Part shown: piece by piece, positions 24,805 through 33,621 of the stretch
Numbering within the stretch: the stretch's first letter is position 1
How the letters are laid out: every line of letters starts with the position of its first letter
Source: DASUPK01 sp963728875
GTDB lineage: Bacteria > Actinomycetota > Thermoleophilia > Solirubrobacterales > 70-9
Assembly: GCA_963728875.1 (NCBI GenBank)
Contig: CAVSLJ010000003.1
Span: 1 to 64,000, forward strand
Direction of reading: 5' to 3'
Length of the DNA stretch: 64,000 nt
The notes under the pieces: model-generated
The model's database searches: none
What the model saw: the letters and a program-made list of their open reading frames with translations, nothing else
What the model was told of the DNA's origin: nothing
Made by a program: the position numbers and the translations under genes

Positions 24805-25166
24805 TCCAGCTTTCGCTTCATGGCGTCCGCGAGCGCGTGCACGCCGCTCATCGGCCGGACGAATACCTCCATGCGATTGATGCGGCCCTCGCCGTCGAAG
24901 TGCAGGAAGTCGATTCCATCGAGCTCCCGGTCGCCGACCCGTGCGCTGAACGCCAGCGCGGCGGCGTCTCCGGTTTCGACATGGTCGGTGTAGCGGAAGT
25001 CCTCGAACACCTGGCTGACGGCGCCGAGCAACATTGCGATGGCCTCGCGGCCCTCGTACGGCTTGAAGACCACGGGGCTGCGGAAGGTGACGTCCTCGGC
25101 GAAGAGGTCGTCGATCGCCGAGAAATCCTTGGCCTCGGCGGCGGCGCGGAATTGATCGCTCTTCAT
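24789..25166 (-). CDS. SnoaL-like/NTF2-fold protein
   Basis: 125 aa. The pattern AIDDLFAEDVTFRSPVVFKP ... EGREAIAMLLGAV ... RINRMEVFVRP is the SnoaL/NTF2-like fold of small polyketide-cyclase or isomerase-type proteins. ATG 25166, 10 bp after the HMG-CoA lyase stop, so it is the last gene of the 28160-24789 minus-strand operon. The last residues are encoded inside a dispersed repeat. Catalytic role not assignable. Confidence 0.78.
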   Translation of the reverse strand: MKSDQFRAAAEAKDFSAIDDLFAEDVTFRSPVVFKPYEGREAIAMLLGAVSQVFEDFRYTDHVETGDAAALAFSARVGDRELDGIDFLHFDGEGRINRMEVFVRPMSGVHALADAMKRKLETASP

Positions 25167-25176
25167 GTCCCGCACC

Positions 25177-26097
25177 CTACCGGTGCCAGTCGATCGGGCC
25201 CGCCGTGAGCAGGTGCGCACCGAGCGGCCGGCCGAGCACCTTCTGCGCCTCGGCCGACGCCGCGATCAGCTTCGCCAGGTCCACGCCGGTCTCGACGTCC
25301 ATCTCCTCCAGCATCGAGACCAGGTCCTCGGTCGAGATGTTGCCCGTCGAACCCGGCGGCACCGGGCAACCGCCGAGCTCGCCGAAGGAGCTCTCGAAGG
25401 AGTCGATGCCCTGCTCGAGGGCGGCCAGCACGTTCGCGAGGCCCTGACCGCGTGTGTTGTGGAAGTGCGCGGTGAGCTCCGCATCGTCCACGCGCTCACG
25501 AGCGGTGGCGAAGAACTCGCCGACCTGCCGAGGGTTCGCCATGCCCGTCGTGTCGCCGAAAGCGATCTCCTCGCAGCCGAATCCCCTGAGCTTCTCCGCG
25601 ATCTCGAACACGCGATCCGGCGGCACCTCACCCTCGTACGGGCAGCCGAAGCTGGTCGAGATCACGCCCTCGCAGCGGATGCCCGCCTCGCTGGCCGCGG
25701 CGATCGTCCCCTCCAGGTCGGCCAGGGACTCGGCGATCGTGCGGTTCACGTTCTTCTTGTTGTGGGTCTCGGAGGCGGACAGGAAGAAGTTCGCCTCCTG
25801 GAAACGGTCGCGGAGCTCGAGCGCGTTCTCGAGGCCCTTGCGGTTCGGGATCAGGACCGAGTACGCGACACCCTCGCGGGGCTCGAAGCGGGTCAGCACC
25901 TCCGCGGCGTCGGCCAGCTGGGGAATCACATCCGGGCGGACGAACGAGGTGAGCTCGATGCGTCTCAGGCCGGCCTCGCCGAGCAGCCGGATCAGCCGGA
26001 TCTTCTCCTCAGTCGGGATCACCTCGGGCTCGTTCTGGAACCCGTCGCGGGGCCCCACCTCGCGGATGCGGACACCATTGGGCAGCGCTGCGGCCAT
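25177..26097 (-). CDS. Hydroxymethylglutaryl-CoA lyase
   Basis: 306 aa. The HMGL-like TIM barrel starts REVGPRDGFQNE (catalytic Arg and Asp), followed by RRIELTSFV, AHFHNTRGQGLAN (metal-binding HxH) and the active-site Cys loop ELGGCPVPPGSTGN. It cleaves HMG-CoA to acetoacetate and acetyl-CoA, the last step of leucine breakdown. ATG 26097 has a TAGGCT element 7 nt upstream. It lies in an operon with an SDR, hotdog thioesterase and hydrolase. Asn replaces the usual Asp after HxH, so a related lyase activity is possible. Confidence 0.88.
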   Translation of the reverse strand: MAAALPNGVRIREVGPRDGFQNEPEVIPTEEKIRLIRLLGEAGLRRIELTSFVRPDVIPQLADAAEVLTRFEPREGVAYSVLIPNRKGLENALELRDRFQEANFFLSASETHNKKNVNRTIAESLADLEGTIAAASEAGIRCEGVISTSFGCPYEGEVPPDRVFEIAEKLRGFGCEEIAFGDTTGMANPRQVGEFFATARERVDDAELTAHFHNTRGQGLANVLAALEQGIDSFESSFGELGGCPVPPGSTGNISTEDLVSMLEEMDVETGVDLAKLIAASAEAQKVLGRPLGAHLLTAGPIDWHR

Positions 26098-26104
26098 TCG
26101 CCTC

Positions 26105-26110
26105 AGCCTA
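26105..26110 (-). promoter_or_regulatory. -10-like TAGGCT before HMG-CoA lyase gene
   Basis: Seven nucleotides upstream of ATG 26097. It is inside an operon, so this would be an internal leaderless promoter. GAGG within the spacer could instead act as a ribosome site. Confidence 0.35.
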
Positions 26111-26146
26111 GCCGGGAAGGGTCGGCGGCCTCGCCGGGCGGCTCCC

Positions 26147-27025
26147 TCAGCGGTGCCGCGAGAGGAAGTCGAGCACGATCCCGCTGTACGCCTCAGGGTT
26201 CTCCTCATGCGTGTGTGTTGCGCCCGGGATCGTGGCGCGCTCCGTGTCCGGCAGCAGCTCCTGGAGCCGGTCGAGGATCCGGAGGAAGACGGCCCGCGTG
26301 TTCTCACCGGAGACGAGCAGGGCCGGCGAGCGGACGCCCCGAAGCTCCTCGTCGCCCGGCTTCGGGAAGCCGGCTCCGAGCAGGGAGGCTTTGAGCGTGC
26401 TCAGGTTCTCGTCCGCCTGCCGGCGGCGAGCCTCCGGCAGCGCGTTCCACCGCTCCTCCCCGATGACGCCGCGGACGAAGGCGAGCTTTCCCGCCTCGTC
26501 GTCCCCCCGGCGGAAGGCCTTCTCCGCGGGCGAGATCACCCTCCCTCCGAACCCGATGATCGCCACGGCGGTGCGAGGCCGGGTCACCAGGAGGCGCAGC
26601 ACCTCACCTGGCCGCGGCGGCATGGAGACGAACAGGGTGATCGCGGGCGGCTCTCCGAGCACCAGGGTCCGGACGAGATCGGGATGGCGGATCGCTGTGA
26701 GCAGCGCGATGAACGCGCCCCAGGAGTTGCCCACCAGGTGAGCCGGGGCGGCATCGATCTCGCCGAGGAAGGCGGCCAGGTCCTCGACGTGCGGGAGCAT
26801 CTGGTTGTCGACCCCGGGCGGGATGTCCTCGTTCGGTGGCGCGTAGCGGCGGCTGTAGGTGACCGGCCGGTATGACCCACCGACCAACCGGACCATCGGG
26901 TCCCAGCTGCGGAGATCGCTCAGATCGCCGTGGATGAAGACGACCGGCTCGCCCTCACCCTCCTCCCGGTAGGCGAGGGAGGTCCCGTTGACATCGACCG
27001 TCCTGGTTCCTTCGAAGCCCTCCAT
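26147..27025 (-). CDS. Alpha/beta hydrolase (Ser nucleophile)
   Basis: 292 aa. VVFIHGDLSDLRSWD (oxyanion), VGNSWGAFIAL (Ser nucleophile elbow), LLVSGENTRAVF (acid region) and ATHTHEENPEA (His) form a complete triad layout. Cytoplasmic, no signal peptide. It sits 17 bp downstream of the hotdog thioesterase-like gene and upstream of HMG-CoA lyase in the same operon. The substrate is probably a small ester or acyl thioester (inference from context only). Confidence 0.85.
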   Translation of the reverse strand: MEGFEGTRTVDVNGTSLAYREEGEGEPVVFIHGDLSDLRSWDPMVRLVGGSYRPVTYSRRYAPPNEDIPPGVDNQMLPHVEDLAAFLGEIDAAPAHLVGNSWGAFIALLTAIRHPDLVRTLVLGEPPAITLFVSMPPRPGEVLRLLVTRPRTAVAIIGFGGRVISPAEKAFRRGDDEAGKLAFVRGVIGEERWNALPEARRRQADENLSTLKASLLGAGFPKPGDEELRGVRSPALLVSGENTRAVFLRILDRLQELLPDTERATIPGATHTHEENPEAYSGIVLDFLSRHR

Positions 27026-27042
27026 GGGCTCACCCCCTGGTG

Positions 27043-27420
27043 CTAGTTGCTGCCCGTCACCGACCCTATCTCGATTACGCGACGCTCGTGAGTCCCGACG
27101 CCGATGGTGCGGTCGCCCTCCTTGACCTCGACGTCAAAGCGGAGCTTCCGGTCGTCGACGACCTCATTGAGCTTGGCGAAGACGATGCAGATCTGGCCCT
27201 CTGCGGCGGCTGCGACATGCTTGACGCAGACCTCGAACCCGACGGTCGCTCTGCCCTCTCCGAGGTTCTCGAAGGCGAGCGCGGCGGCGTTGGCCTCGAT
27301 CATCCCGATCATGCCCGGGGTCGATAGAACGCTCGCCCCGATGGTCCCGCCGACGTCGGTGAGCAGCCGGCCCTCGACCGTGAATTCCATCGATCTCTCC
27401 GCCCCGGGTTCGAGAGCCAT
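27043..27420 (-). CDS. Hotdog-fold thioesterase, FlK-like
   Basis: 125 aa. It shows the hotdog pattern of the fluoroacetyl-CoA thioesterase-like family: VLSTPGMIGMIEANAAAL, ATVGFEVCVKHVAAAAEG, FDVEVKEGDRTIGVGTHER. Glu and His of the active site are visible (MIEA, CVKH). The ATG overlaps the SDR stop (TGATG), so translation is coupled. It likely hydrolyses a short acyl-CoA in the same pathway as the SDR and HMG-CoA lyase. Confidence 0.8.
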   Translation of the reverse strand: MALEPGAERSMEFTVEGRLLTDVGGTIGASVLSTPGMIGMIEANAAALAFENLGEGRATVGFEVCVKHVAAAAEGQICIVFAKLNEVVDDRKLRFDVEVKEGDRTIGVGTHERRVIEIGSVTGSN

Positions 27421-28160
27421 CAGCCCACCATCCCCATCCCGCCGGAGGCGCCGATGCACTCGCCGGTCACGTAGGAGGAGTCATCGGAGGCCAGGAAAGC
27501 CGCCACAGCCGCGACCTCCTCGGGCTGGCCGAGGCGCTTCAGCTGGGTCCCCGCCTTCATCGTCTCGATGATCTTGTGGCCGATCTCGCCGAACTCCTTC
27601 GCCTGCATCAACAGCGGCGTCTCGATCGGACCCGGCGCGATCGCGTTGGCGGTGATCCCGAAGCGCGCGCCCTCGCGGGCCATCACCTTGGTGAAGGCGA
27701 TCACGCCACCCTTCGCCGCCGAGTAGACGGCCGAGCCCTTCGAGCCGACGCGACCCGCCTCCGAGGCGATGCTGACGATCCGGCCATACCCGGCCTCCTG
27801 CATGCCGGGCAGCGCGGCGTAGGTGCAGTTGAGGACCCCCCGGAGGTTCACCCCGATCACCTTGTCCCACTGCTCGGGCGTGGTCTGCGTGAAGAATCCG
27901 AACTCGTCGGTCCCGGCGTTGTTGACGAGGATGTCGATCGGCGCGCCCGCGCTGTCGACGGCGGCCTGGGAGGAGCCGAGGTCGGTGACGTCCAGCTCGA
28001 TCGCGAGCCCGGAGATCTCGCCCGCGACCTTCGTCGCGTCGTCGAGGTTGAGATCGCCGATCGTCACGTCTGCGCCCTCGGCGGCGAGGCGTCGCGCGAT
28101 TGCGGCTCCGATGCCGCTCGCGCCGCCCGTGACGAGCGCCTTCTTGCCCTCCAGCCTCAT
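27420..28160 (-). CDS. Short-chain dehydrogenase/reductase
   Basis: 246 aa. Cofactor motif VTGGASGIGAAIA, NNAG at about residue 86, catalytic Ser in SIASEAG, and YSAAKGG. Classical SDR, probably a 3-hydroxyacyl-CoA or 3-oxoacyl reductase; Asp after the second strand (GDLNLDDA) suggests NAD(H). First gene of a five-gene minus-strand operon ending with the SnoaL-like gene. A TAGGCT element lies 10 nt upstream of the ATG, and the divergent npdG start is 44 bp away. Confidence 0.9.
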   Translation of the reverse strand: MRLEGKKALVTGGASGIGAAIARRLAAEGADVTIGDLNLDDATKVAGEISGLAIELDVTDLGSSQAAVDSAGAPIDILVNNAGTDEFGFFTQTTPEQWDKVIGVNLRGVLNCTYAALPGMQEAGYGRIVSIASEAGRVGSKGSAVYSAAKGGVIAFTKVMAREGARFGITANAIAPGPIETPLLMQAKEFGEIGHKIIETMKAGTQLKRLGQPEEVAAVAAFLASDDSSYVTGECIGASGGMGMVG

Positions 28161-28190
28161 AGCGCCCGGCAGCCTATTCCGGGCGAGGTG

Positions 28191-28196
28191 TAGCTT
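28191..28196 (+). promoter_or_regulatory. -10 element TAGCTT for the F420 operon, leaderless-type
   Basis: Eight nucleotides before the GTG of npdG, with no ribosome site in the spacer. Confidence 0.5.
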
Positions 28197-28204
28197 GCTC
28201 GCCG

Positions 28205-28888
28205 GTGGCAGAGCCAATCCCGATCATCGGCGGCACAGGCGCGCTCGGTTACGGGCTCGCCGTTCGCTGGGCGCAGGCCGGAGAGAGGATCGTGATCGGC
28301 TCCCGAAAGCCCGAACGGGCGGCTGAGGCCGCCGAGCGGGTGCGGTCGGCGGCCGAAGGCGCCGAGGTCGAGGGACTCGAGAACGCCGAGGCCGCCGCCC
28401 GGGGTCCGATCGTCTTCCTGACGGTTCCGTTCCGCGCCCAGTCGGAGACCCTCACCAATCTCCGGGAGGCGCTCAGCGAGGGACAGATCCTGGTCGACTG
28501 CACCGTCCCCACCGCCGCCTCGATCAGCGGCAAGGCTTCGCGAACCGTGGGCGTCTGGCAGGGCTCGGCCGCACAGCAGGCCGAGGAGATGGTTCCTGAG
28601 GGGGTCACGGTGATTTCGGCGCTCCACACGGTGAGCGCCCCCGCACTCGCGGAGGGGGAACCGATCGACGAGGACGTCTTGATCTGCGGGGACAAGAAGG
28701 CCGACAAGGCCCGCGTCGCCGAGCTGGTCGAGCGCATCGAGGGACTGCGCGCCGTCAACGCCGGCCCGCTCGAGATGGCCCGCATCGCCGAGACGCTCAC
28801 ACCCCTGCTGATCGCAATCAACGTCCGCTACAAGACGCGAGCGGGGATCAAGATCACCGGGCTGCCGGAGAAAAGCCCCTGGAAGTGA
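28205..28888 (+). CDS. npdG: NADPH:F420 oxidoreductase
   Basis: 227 aa. IIGGTGALGYGLAVRWAQAG is the dinucleotide motif of NpdG/Fno, followed by VIGSRKPERA (NADPH phosphate-binding Arg/Lys), FLTVPFRAQ, and VISALHTVSAPAL. The enzyme exchanges hydride between NADP(H) and F420, supplying reduced cofactor for Ddn-like and other F420 enzymes. GTG start. Its TGA stop overlaps the GTG of cofD (GTGA), so the two are coupled. Full-length for the family. Confidence 0.9.
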   Translation: MAEPIPIIGGTGALGYGLAVRWAQAGERIVIGSRKPERAAEAAERVRSAAEGAEVEGLENAEAAARGPIVFLTVPFRAQSETLTNLREALSEGQILVDCTVPTAASISGKASRTVGVWQGSAAQQAEEMVPEGVTVISALHTVSAPALAEGEPIDEDVLICGDKKADKARVAELVERIEGLRAVNAGPLEMARIAETLTPLLIAINVRYKTRAGIKITGLPEKSPWK

Positions 28889-29817
28889 CCCGCGCAGCGG
28901 TTCTCGCCGGAGGCACCGGCGGGGCGAAGCTCGCCGCGGGGATGCAGGAGGTGCTCGGTGAGGGCCTCTCGGTGGTGGCCAACACGGGCGACGACATCGA
29001 GATCGCCGGCGTGGACGTCTCCCCCGATCCCGACCTGATCACCTATTGGCTGAGCGGCGAGATCGACGAGGAGCGCGGCTGGGGCATCAGGGGCGACACG
29101 TTCACGGTCTTCGATCGCCTCGTCAGGCTCGGAACGCCGGATTGGTTCAGGCTCTCCGACCGCGACCTCGCGACCTGCCTGTACCGGAAGGAATTCATCG
29201 CCGAGGGCGGGCGGCGCACCGACGCGCAGGCGCAGATCGCGCGCGCCCTGGGCATCCGCGCCGCCGTGCTGCCGATGTGCGAGGAACCGGTGCGGACGCG
29301 GGTCAGGACCGCGGAAGGCTGGCGTGGGCTGCAGCAGTACCTGGTCGCCGAGCACGCTCGGGCGCCGGTGGAGGAGGTTCAGGTCGAGGGCCTGGAGGCG
29401 GCCGCCCCGACGCCCGAGGTGCTCGAAGCGCTCGGCGAGGCCGACGCCATCGTGATCGGCCCCTCGAATCCCGTGATCTCGATCGGTCCCATCGTCTCCA
29501 TGCGCGCCGTGCGCGAGGCGATCGCCGCCTCCCCCGCCCCGGTCGTGGCCGTCAGTCCCTACGTGGCGGGACAGGTCGTCAAGGGGCCGACCGACCTGTT
29601 CATGCACGCGGTCAGCCGCCCGTCGACCGCCGCGGGCGCGGCCTCGCTCTACGAGGGCCTGCTCGACGGCATGATCTGCGACCCGGAGGACCCGGATCCC
29701 CCGCCCGATTCCCTTCGGGTGATGAGCTGCCCGACCTTGATGGCGGGGGCCGAGGGCAGGCGGGAGCTGGCGGAGCGGACCCTCGAGTTCGCCTCGACCC
29801 TTGCCGGGCAGGCGTAA
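28885..29817 (+). CDS. cofD: 2-phospho-L-lactate (or phosphoenolpyruvyl) transferase CofD/FbiA
   Basis: 310 aa. LAGGTGGAKLAAGM at the N-terminus, VVANTGDDIEIAG, WGIRGDTF, LSDRDLATCLYR and IVIGPSNPVISIGPI are the CofD signatures. It joins the lactyl- or enolpyruvyl-diphosphoguanosine made by CofC to the FO chromophore to give F420-0 or its dehydro form. Starts by GTGA overlap with npdG. Complete. Confidence 0.95.
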   Translation: MTRAAVLAGGTGGAKLAAGMQEVLGEGLSVVANTGDDIEIAGVDVSPDPDLITYWLSGEIDEERGWGIRGDTFTVFDRLVRLGTPDWFRLSDRDLATCLYRKEFIAEGGRRTDAQAQIARALGIRAAVLPMCEEPVRTRVRTAEGWRGLQQYLVAEHARAPVEEVQVEGLEAAAPTPEVLEALGEADAIVIGPSNPVISIGPIVSMRAVREAIAASPAPVVAVSPYVAGQVVKGPTDLFMHAVSRPSTAAGAASLYEGLLDGMICDPEDPDPPPDSLRVMSCPTLMAGAEGRRELAERTLEFASTLAGQA

Positions 29818-29854
29818 ATCAGCGGGAATCGGGTATGAGCCGCGTCTCACCCGC

Positions 29855-29860
29855 TAGCCT
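29855..29860 (+). promoter_or_regulatory. -10 element TAGCCT for cofC, leaderless-type
   Basis: Eight nucleotides before the GTG at 29869, in the 51-bp gap after cofD. Confidence 0.5.
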
Positions 29861-29868
29861 GAACATCC

Positions 29869-30558
29869 GTGGGGGCGGATTCAAACAACTTGCACACGAC
29901 CGCGATCGTCCCGGTGAAGGGGCTCTCCGTCGCCAATGGGCGGTTGAACGGCACGCTGTCGGAGGACGAGCGCAACCAGCTGGCCGAGGCCCTCTTCCTC
30001 GACTTGATAGTGAAGCTGCCGCGCAGCCGGTGCATCGATGACGTCCTGATCGTCACCGCCGACGCCTCGATCGCCCGCCAGGCCCGCTGGTTCGGCCACC
30101 AGGTCCTGGTCCAGGACGCGGATGAGGGCCATTCCGAGGCCGCCGCGGCCGGAGCGCGTGCCGCCATGACGGAGGGTGCCGAGCGCGTCGCCATGCTGCC
30201 CGTCGACTGCCCGATGCTCGACACCGAGGAGCTCGACGCCCACATCGGCCGCTCACCGAGAACCGTGCTGATCATCCCGGACCGCCACGGCACGGGCACC
30301 AACGGCCTCGTGCTCGCCCCACCCGACATGTTCCTCCCGGCGTTCGGCCCCGACAGCTGCGCCCGCCATGTCAGCCGGGCGCGTGCCTCGGGGATCAGCT
30401 TCGCCCTCGAGAAGGTCCATTCGATGGGCCTCGACCTCGACACGCCCGAGGACTACACGCTGCTTCGCGATCGCCTGCTGCTCGACCCGCAGCCCGCTCC
30501 GCGGACGGCCAAGGTTCTCTGGGAGCTCGGCGAGCGCACCCAGCCCGCCGCCGCCTAG
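29869..30558 (+). CDS. cofC: 2-phospho-L-lactate/PEP guanylyltransferase CofC/FbiD
   Basis: 229 aa. TAIVPVKGLSVANGRL (nucleotide-binding start), VLIVTADASIARQA, MLPVDCPML (DxD-like) and IPDRHGTGTNGLVL are hallmarks of CofC. It activates phosphoenolpyruvate or phospholactate with GTP for CofD. GTG start, preceded at 8 nt by TAGCCT. A 9-bp gap separates it from cofE. Confidence 0.93.
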   Translation: MGADSNNLHTTAIVPVKGLSVANGRLNGTLSEDERNQLAEALFLDLIVKLPRSRCIDDVLIVTADASIARQARWFGHQVLVQDADEGHSEAAAAGARAAMTEGAERVAMLPVDCPMLDTEELDAHIGRSPRTVLIIPDRHGTGTNGLVLAPPDMFLPAFGPDSCARHVSRARASGISFALEKVHSMGLDLDTPEDYTLLRDRLLLDPQPAPRTAKVLWELGERTQPAAA

Positions 30559-30567
30559 GAATCAGGC

Positions 30568-31317
30568 TTGCCTACGCGTGAGCTGCGGATCCGGCCGCTG
30601 TCCGGACTGCCCGAGCTGCGCGAGGGCGACGAGCTGGGGCGCCTGCTGGCGGACGCCGCGTCCCCCGCGGCGGAAGAGGTCGTCGTGATCTCCCAGAAGG
30701 CCGTCTCCAAGGTCGAGGGGCGCGTTCGCTCGCTCTCGGAGGTGGAGCCGGGTGAGCGTGCGCTGGCCCTGGCCGCAGAGCTCGACAAGGACCCGGCGCT
30801 GGTTGAGCTCGTCCTCGCGGAGAGCGCGCGGGTGGTTCGCGCCGAGCGCGGCGTGCTGATCACCGAGACGACCGAGGGCTGGGTCTGCGCGAACGCCGGC
30901 ATCGACTCGTCCAATCTCGCCGAGGGCGAGGTCTCCCTGTTGCCCATCGATGGCGACGCCTCCGCCCGGCGGATACGCGGCGAGATCGAGGCTGCCTCCG
31001 GCTCGGCGCCCGCCGTGGTGATCGCCGACAGCTTCGGCCGCGCCTGGCGGGTCGGCCAGGCTGACATCGCAATCGGCTGCGCGGGAATCGAGCCGCTCGC
31101 GGACTGGCGCGGCAGGCGCGATCGCCAGGGCATCGAGCTCTCGGCCACGCTGATCGCGATCACGGACGAGCTCGCCTCGGCCGCCGATCTCGTGCGCGAC
31201 AAGGACTCAGGGGTGCCGGGAGCGGTCATCGCCGGCCTCGGCGATCTGGTGACCCGGGACGACGGTCCCGGGGCGGGACCGCTGAGGCGAGCCGCTGAGG
31301 AAGACCTCTTTCGCTAG
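30568..31317 (+). CDS. cofE: F420-0:gamma-glutamyl ligase, single-domain CofE
   Basis: 249 aa. CofE core visible: VVVISQKAVSKVEGRV, ITETTEGWVCANAGIDSSN, IADSFGRAWRVGQADIAIGC and GIELSATLIAITDELASAADL. It adds glutamates to F420-0. It ends at the CofE domain and lacks the C-terminal nitroreductase-like domain of mycobacterial FbiB that reduces dehydro-F420. TTG start. Its TAG stop is followed directly by the stop of the convergent cupin gene (CTAGCTA). Confidence 0.93.
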   Translation: MPTRELRIRPLSGLPELREGDELGRLLADAASPAAEEVVVISQKAVSKVEGRVRSLSEVEPGERALALAAELDKDPALVELVLAESARVVRAERGVLITETTEGWVCANAGIDSSNLAEGEVSLLPIDGDASARRIRGEIEAASGSAPAVVIADSFGRAWRVGQADIAIGCAGIEPLADWRGRRDRQGIELSATLIAITDELASAADLVRDKDSGVPGAVIAGLGDLVTRDDGPGAGPLRRAAEEDLFR

Positions 31318-31740
31318 CTAAAGAGCCGGGGCGTGCTTCGACTTGATCTCGTCCATCGAGGGCGGCGTGGTGCCCTCGTAGGAGAACTCGGGAGGCTCGT
31401 AGACCTTGCCCGGCGTGGCGCCCATCGCCAGGATGCGCGCCGGCTCATCGCCGGTGGTCAGCTTTCGCTTCTCAGCGGCTCCGACCCTTGCGAAGACGCC
31501 CGACTCGAGCTCGTACTCCTCGCCGCCGACGTGAATGGTCGCCCGGCCCGAGAGGACCGTGTAGACCTCCTCCTGGTCGTCGTGGGTCTGGTCGTGCTCC
31601 GGGTAATGCGAGAAGTTCGGCGGCAGGTCGATGACGGCGAGCCCGAACGAGCTCACTCCCAGCCCGGCCCTCGCGCGGCGGAATCCGCCTCCGAAGATCG
31701 CCTCGAAGTCCTCGACGCGCTTGACGGTCACATCTGGCAT
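31318..31740 (-). CDS. Cupin-domain protein
   Basis: 140 aa. Cupin motif 1 SHYPEHDQTHDDQEEVYTVL (two His and Glu as metal ligands) and the second motif ending the barrel (GVFARVGAAEKRKLTT). A small single-cupin protein, possibly metal-binding or regulatory. Between the F420 genes and a zinc dehydrogenase, 63 bp after the latter's stop. Function unassigned. Confidence 0.83.
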   Translation of the reverse strand: MPDVTVKRVEDFEAIFGGGFRRARAGLGVSSFGLAVIDLPPNFSHYPEHDQTHDDQEEVYTVLSGRATIHVGGEEYELESGVFARVGAAEKRKLTTGDEPARILAMGATPGKVYEPPEFSYEGTTPPSMDEIKSKHAPAL

Positions 31741-31803
31741 TTGTCTCTTCCTCTCCCCGTGATGCGAGGCGCGCCGGAGGCGCGACCCCTTTCATCAGTG
31801 AGG

Positions 31804-32793
31804 CTACCCGCCGATGGAAAGGACGGCGGACCCTTCCACCCTACCGTGACGAATGTCATCCAACGCACGGTTCGCGTCGGCGAGCGGATACACCTGGATG
31901 CGGGTCTCCACGGGCACGCTCGCGGCCAGGGGGAGAAAATCCTCGCCGTCGCGGCGCGTCAGGTTCGCCACGGATCGCATCGTTCGCTCGTGCCAGAGCA
32001 GCTCGTAGGGGAATGACGGAATGTCGCTCATGTGGATCCCGGCCGAGACCACCGTCCCGCCCGGTGCCATTGCGCGAAGCGCCTCGACCATGAGCTCGCC
32101 GACGGGCGCGAAGACGATCGCCGCGTCGAGATCGGATGCAGCGCGGTCGCCGACGGCGCCCGCCCATTCGGCGCCCAGGCTGCGCGCCAGCTCCTGCGTC
32201 TCCGTGTCGCCCTCACGCGTAAGCGCATAGACGCGCCAGCCCTGAGCGACAGCCACCTGGCAGATGATGTGGGCCGAGGAGCCGAAGCCGTAGAGTCCGA
32301 GCCGCTCGCCCTCGCCGGCCAGCCGCAGCGACCGGTAGCCGATCAGGCCCGCGCAGAGCAGCGGGGCAACGTGCTCGTCGCTGGCGTCGCCGGGAATCGG
32401 GAAGCAGAAGCGCTCGTCCGCCACGGCGCGCTCCGCGTAGCCGCCTTCGAGATCGTAGCCGGTGAATTTCGCGTTCTCGCAGAGGTTCTCCCGATCCGAG
32501 CGGCAATAGCGGCAGGTCCCATCGACCCAACCGAGCCAGGGGACCCCGACCCGATCCCCCTCGGCGAAGCGGCCGGCGCCGTCGCCCACGCCGATCACGC
32601 GGCCGACGATCTGGTGCCCGAGGACGAGCGGCAGCTTCGGCTCCGTGAGCTCGCCATCGACGATGTGGAGATCCGTACGACAGACGCCGCACGTGGAGAC
32701 CTCGATCAGGATCTGGCCCTCCGCGGGCTCGGGGTCGGGCAGGTCTCGCTCCACGAGGGGCCGCCGGGGGGCGTCGAGCACCATGGCACGCAT
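31804..32793 (-). CDS. Zinc-dependent alcohol dehydrogenase (MDR superfamily)
   Basis: 329 aa. Catalytic zinc ligands CGVCRTDLH and LGHQIVGRV, structural zinc-type Cys cluster CRYCRSDRENLC, and a Rossmann glycine pattern LYGFGSSAHIICQVA. The fingerprint resembles the AdhP/ADH-propanol class that includes NAD-dependent alcohol dehydrogenases of Actinomycetota. ATG at 32793; a GACAAT element six nt upstream could be its -10. The gene precedes the cupin in the same direction. Confidence 0.9.
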   Translation of the reverse strand: MRAMVLDAPRRPLVERDLPDPEPAEGQILIEVSTCGVCRTDLHIVDGELTEPKLPLVLGHQIVGRVIGVGDGAGRFAEGDRVGVPWLGWVDGTCRYCRSDRENLCENAKFTGYDLEGGYAERAVADERFCFPIPGDASDEHVAPLLCAGLIGYRSLRLAGEGERLGLYGFGSSAHIICQVAVAQGWRVYALTREGDTETQELARSLGAEWAGAVGDRAASDLDAAIVFAPVGELMVEALRAMAPGGTVVSAGIHMSDIPSFPYELLWHERTMRSVANLTRRDGEDFLPLAASVPVETRIQVYPLADANRALDDIRHGRVEGSAVLSIGG

Positions 32794-32847
32794 GAGCTGA
32801 TTGTCTCGAATAGGATCGCCGGGGCCGGGGTCCAGAGAGGAGAAAAC

Positions 32848-33621
32848 ATGAACGACGATCGCTACCTCGCATACGGAGCGGCGACCGGCATCGTATTCGT
32901 CATCCTGACGTTGATCGGGTTCGCCGTGGTCATCCCAACGCCACCGGACCTGAACGCCCCGTCGCAGGAGTGGGCGAGTTACTTCCTTGACCATCACAGC
33001 GCTGTCCGCGCCGGGGTCGTGATCGTGGCGGTCGCATTCTTCTTCTACATCTGGTTCCTCGGAACGCTGACGAGCGTGCTGCGGATCGCCAGCGGCACGC
33101 CGAGGCTGCCTTCGATCACGCTGATCGGCGGCATCATCGGAGGTACATGCCTGATGGTCGGCCTCGCTGCGGAAGCGGTCGCGGCCTATCGCCCGCAGGG
33201 CGTCGACCCACTGATCACCCGAGCGCTCAACGACATCTTCGTGCTGATCGGTGTCGCGGCGATCCCGGCGTTCACCGCATTCTTTGCGGCGACCGCGATC
33301 GTGCTGCTGCGGAGCGGCGCGTTTCCCGCCTGGCTCGGCTGGCTGACGGCTGTCGCGGCGGTGGTGCAGCCGCTCACCTTCGGCGCCCTCTTCACCAAGA
33401 GCGGTGCGTTTGCGGGTGACGGCGCGCTGGGGCTGTTCGTGCCCCTGATCGTCACCTTCGTGGCGTTCTTCGCCCTCAGCGCGCTGCTCACGGCGTGGGC
33501 GCGCAACGCCGCCAAGACCGGGAACCCGACCCTGACCGATCGGATTCGGGGCGCCGTCACGGGCGCCGCCACCGGCGCGGCGGCGGGAGCCCGCGAGGGC
33601 CGCACAGGCTCCGCGAACTAG
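32848..33621 (+). CDS. Six-TM membrane protein of unknown function
   Basis: 257 aa, six hydrophobic helices (for example TGIVFVILTLIGFAVVIPTP, AGVVIVAVAFFFYIWFL, LFVPLIVTFVAFFALSALL) and a Gly/Ala-rich C-terminal segment GAVTGAATGAAAGA. A DUF4386-like appearance is possible but not certain. ATG with AGAGAGGAG upstream. The stop shares CTAG with the convergent fbiC gene. No role is inferred from the F420 context. Confidence 0.7.
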   Translation: MNDDRYLAYGAATGIVFVILTLIGFAVVIPTPPDLNAPSQEWASYFLDHHSAVRAGVVIVAVAFFFYIWFLGTLTSVLRIASGTPRLPSITLIGGIIGGTCLMVGLAAEAVAAYRPQGVDPLITRALNDIFVLIGVAAIPAFTAFFAATAIVLLRSGAFPAWLGWLTAVAAVVQPLTFGALFTKSGAFAGDGALGLFVPLIVTFVAFFALSALLTAWARNAAKTGNPTLTDRIRGAVTGAATGAAAGAREGRTGSAN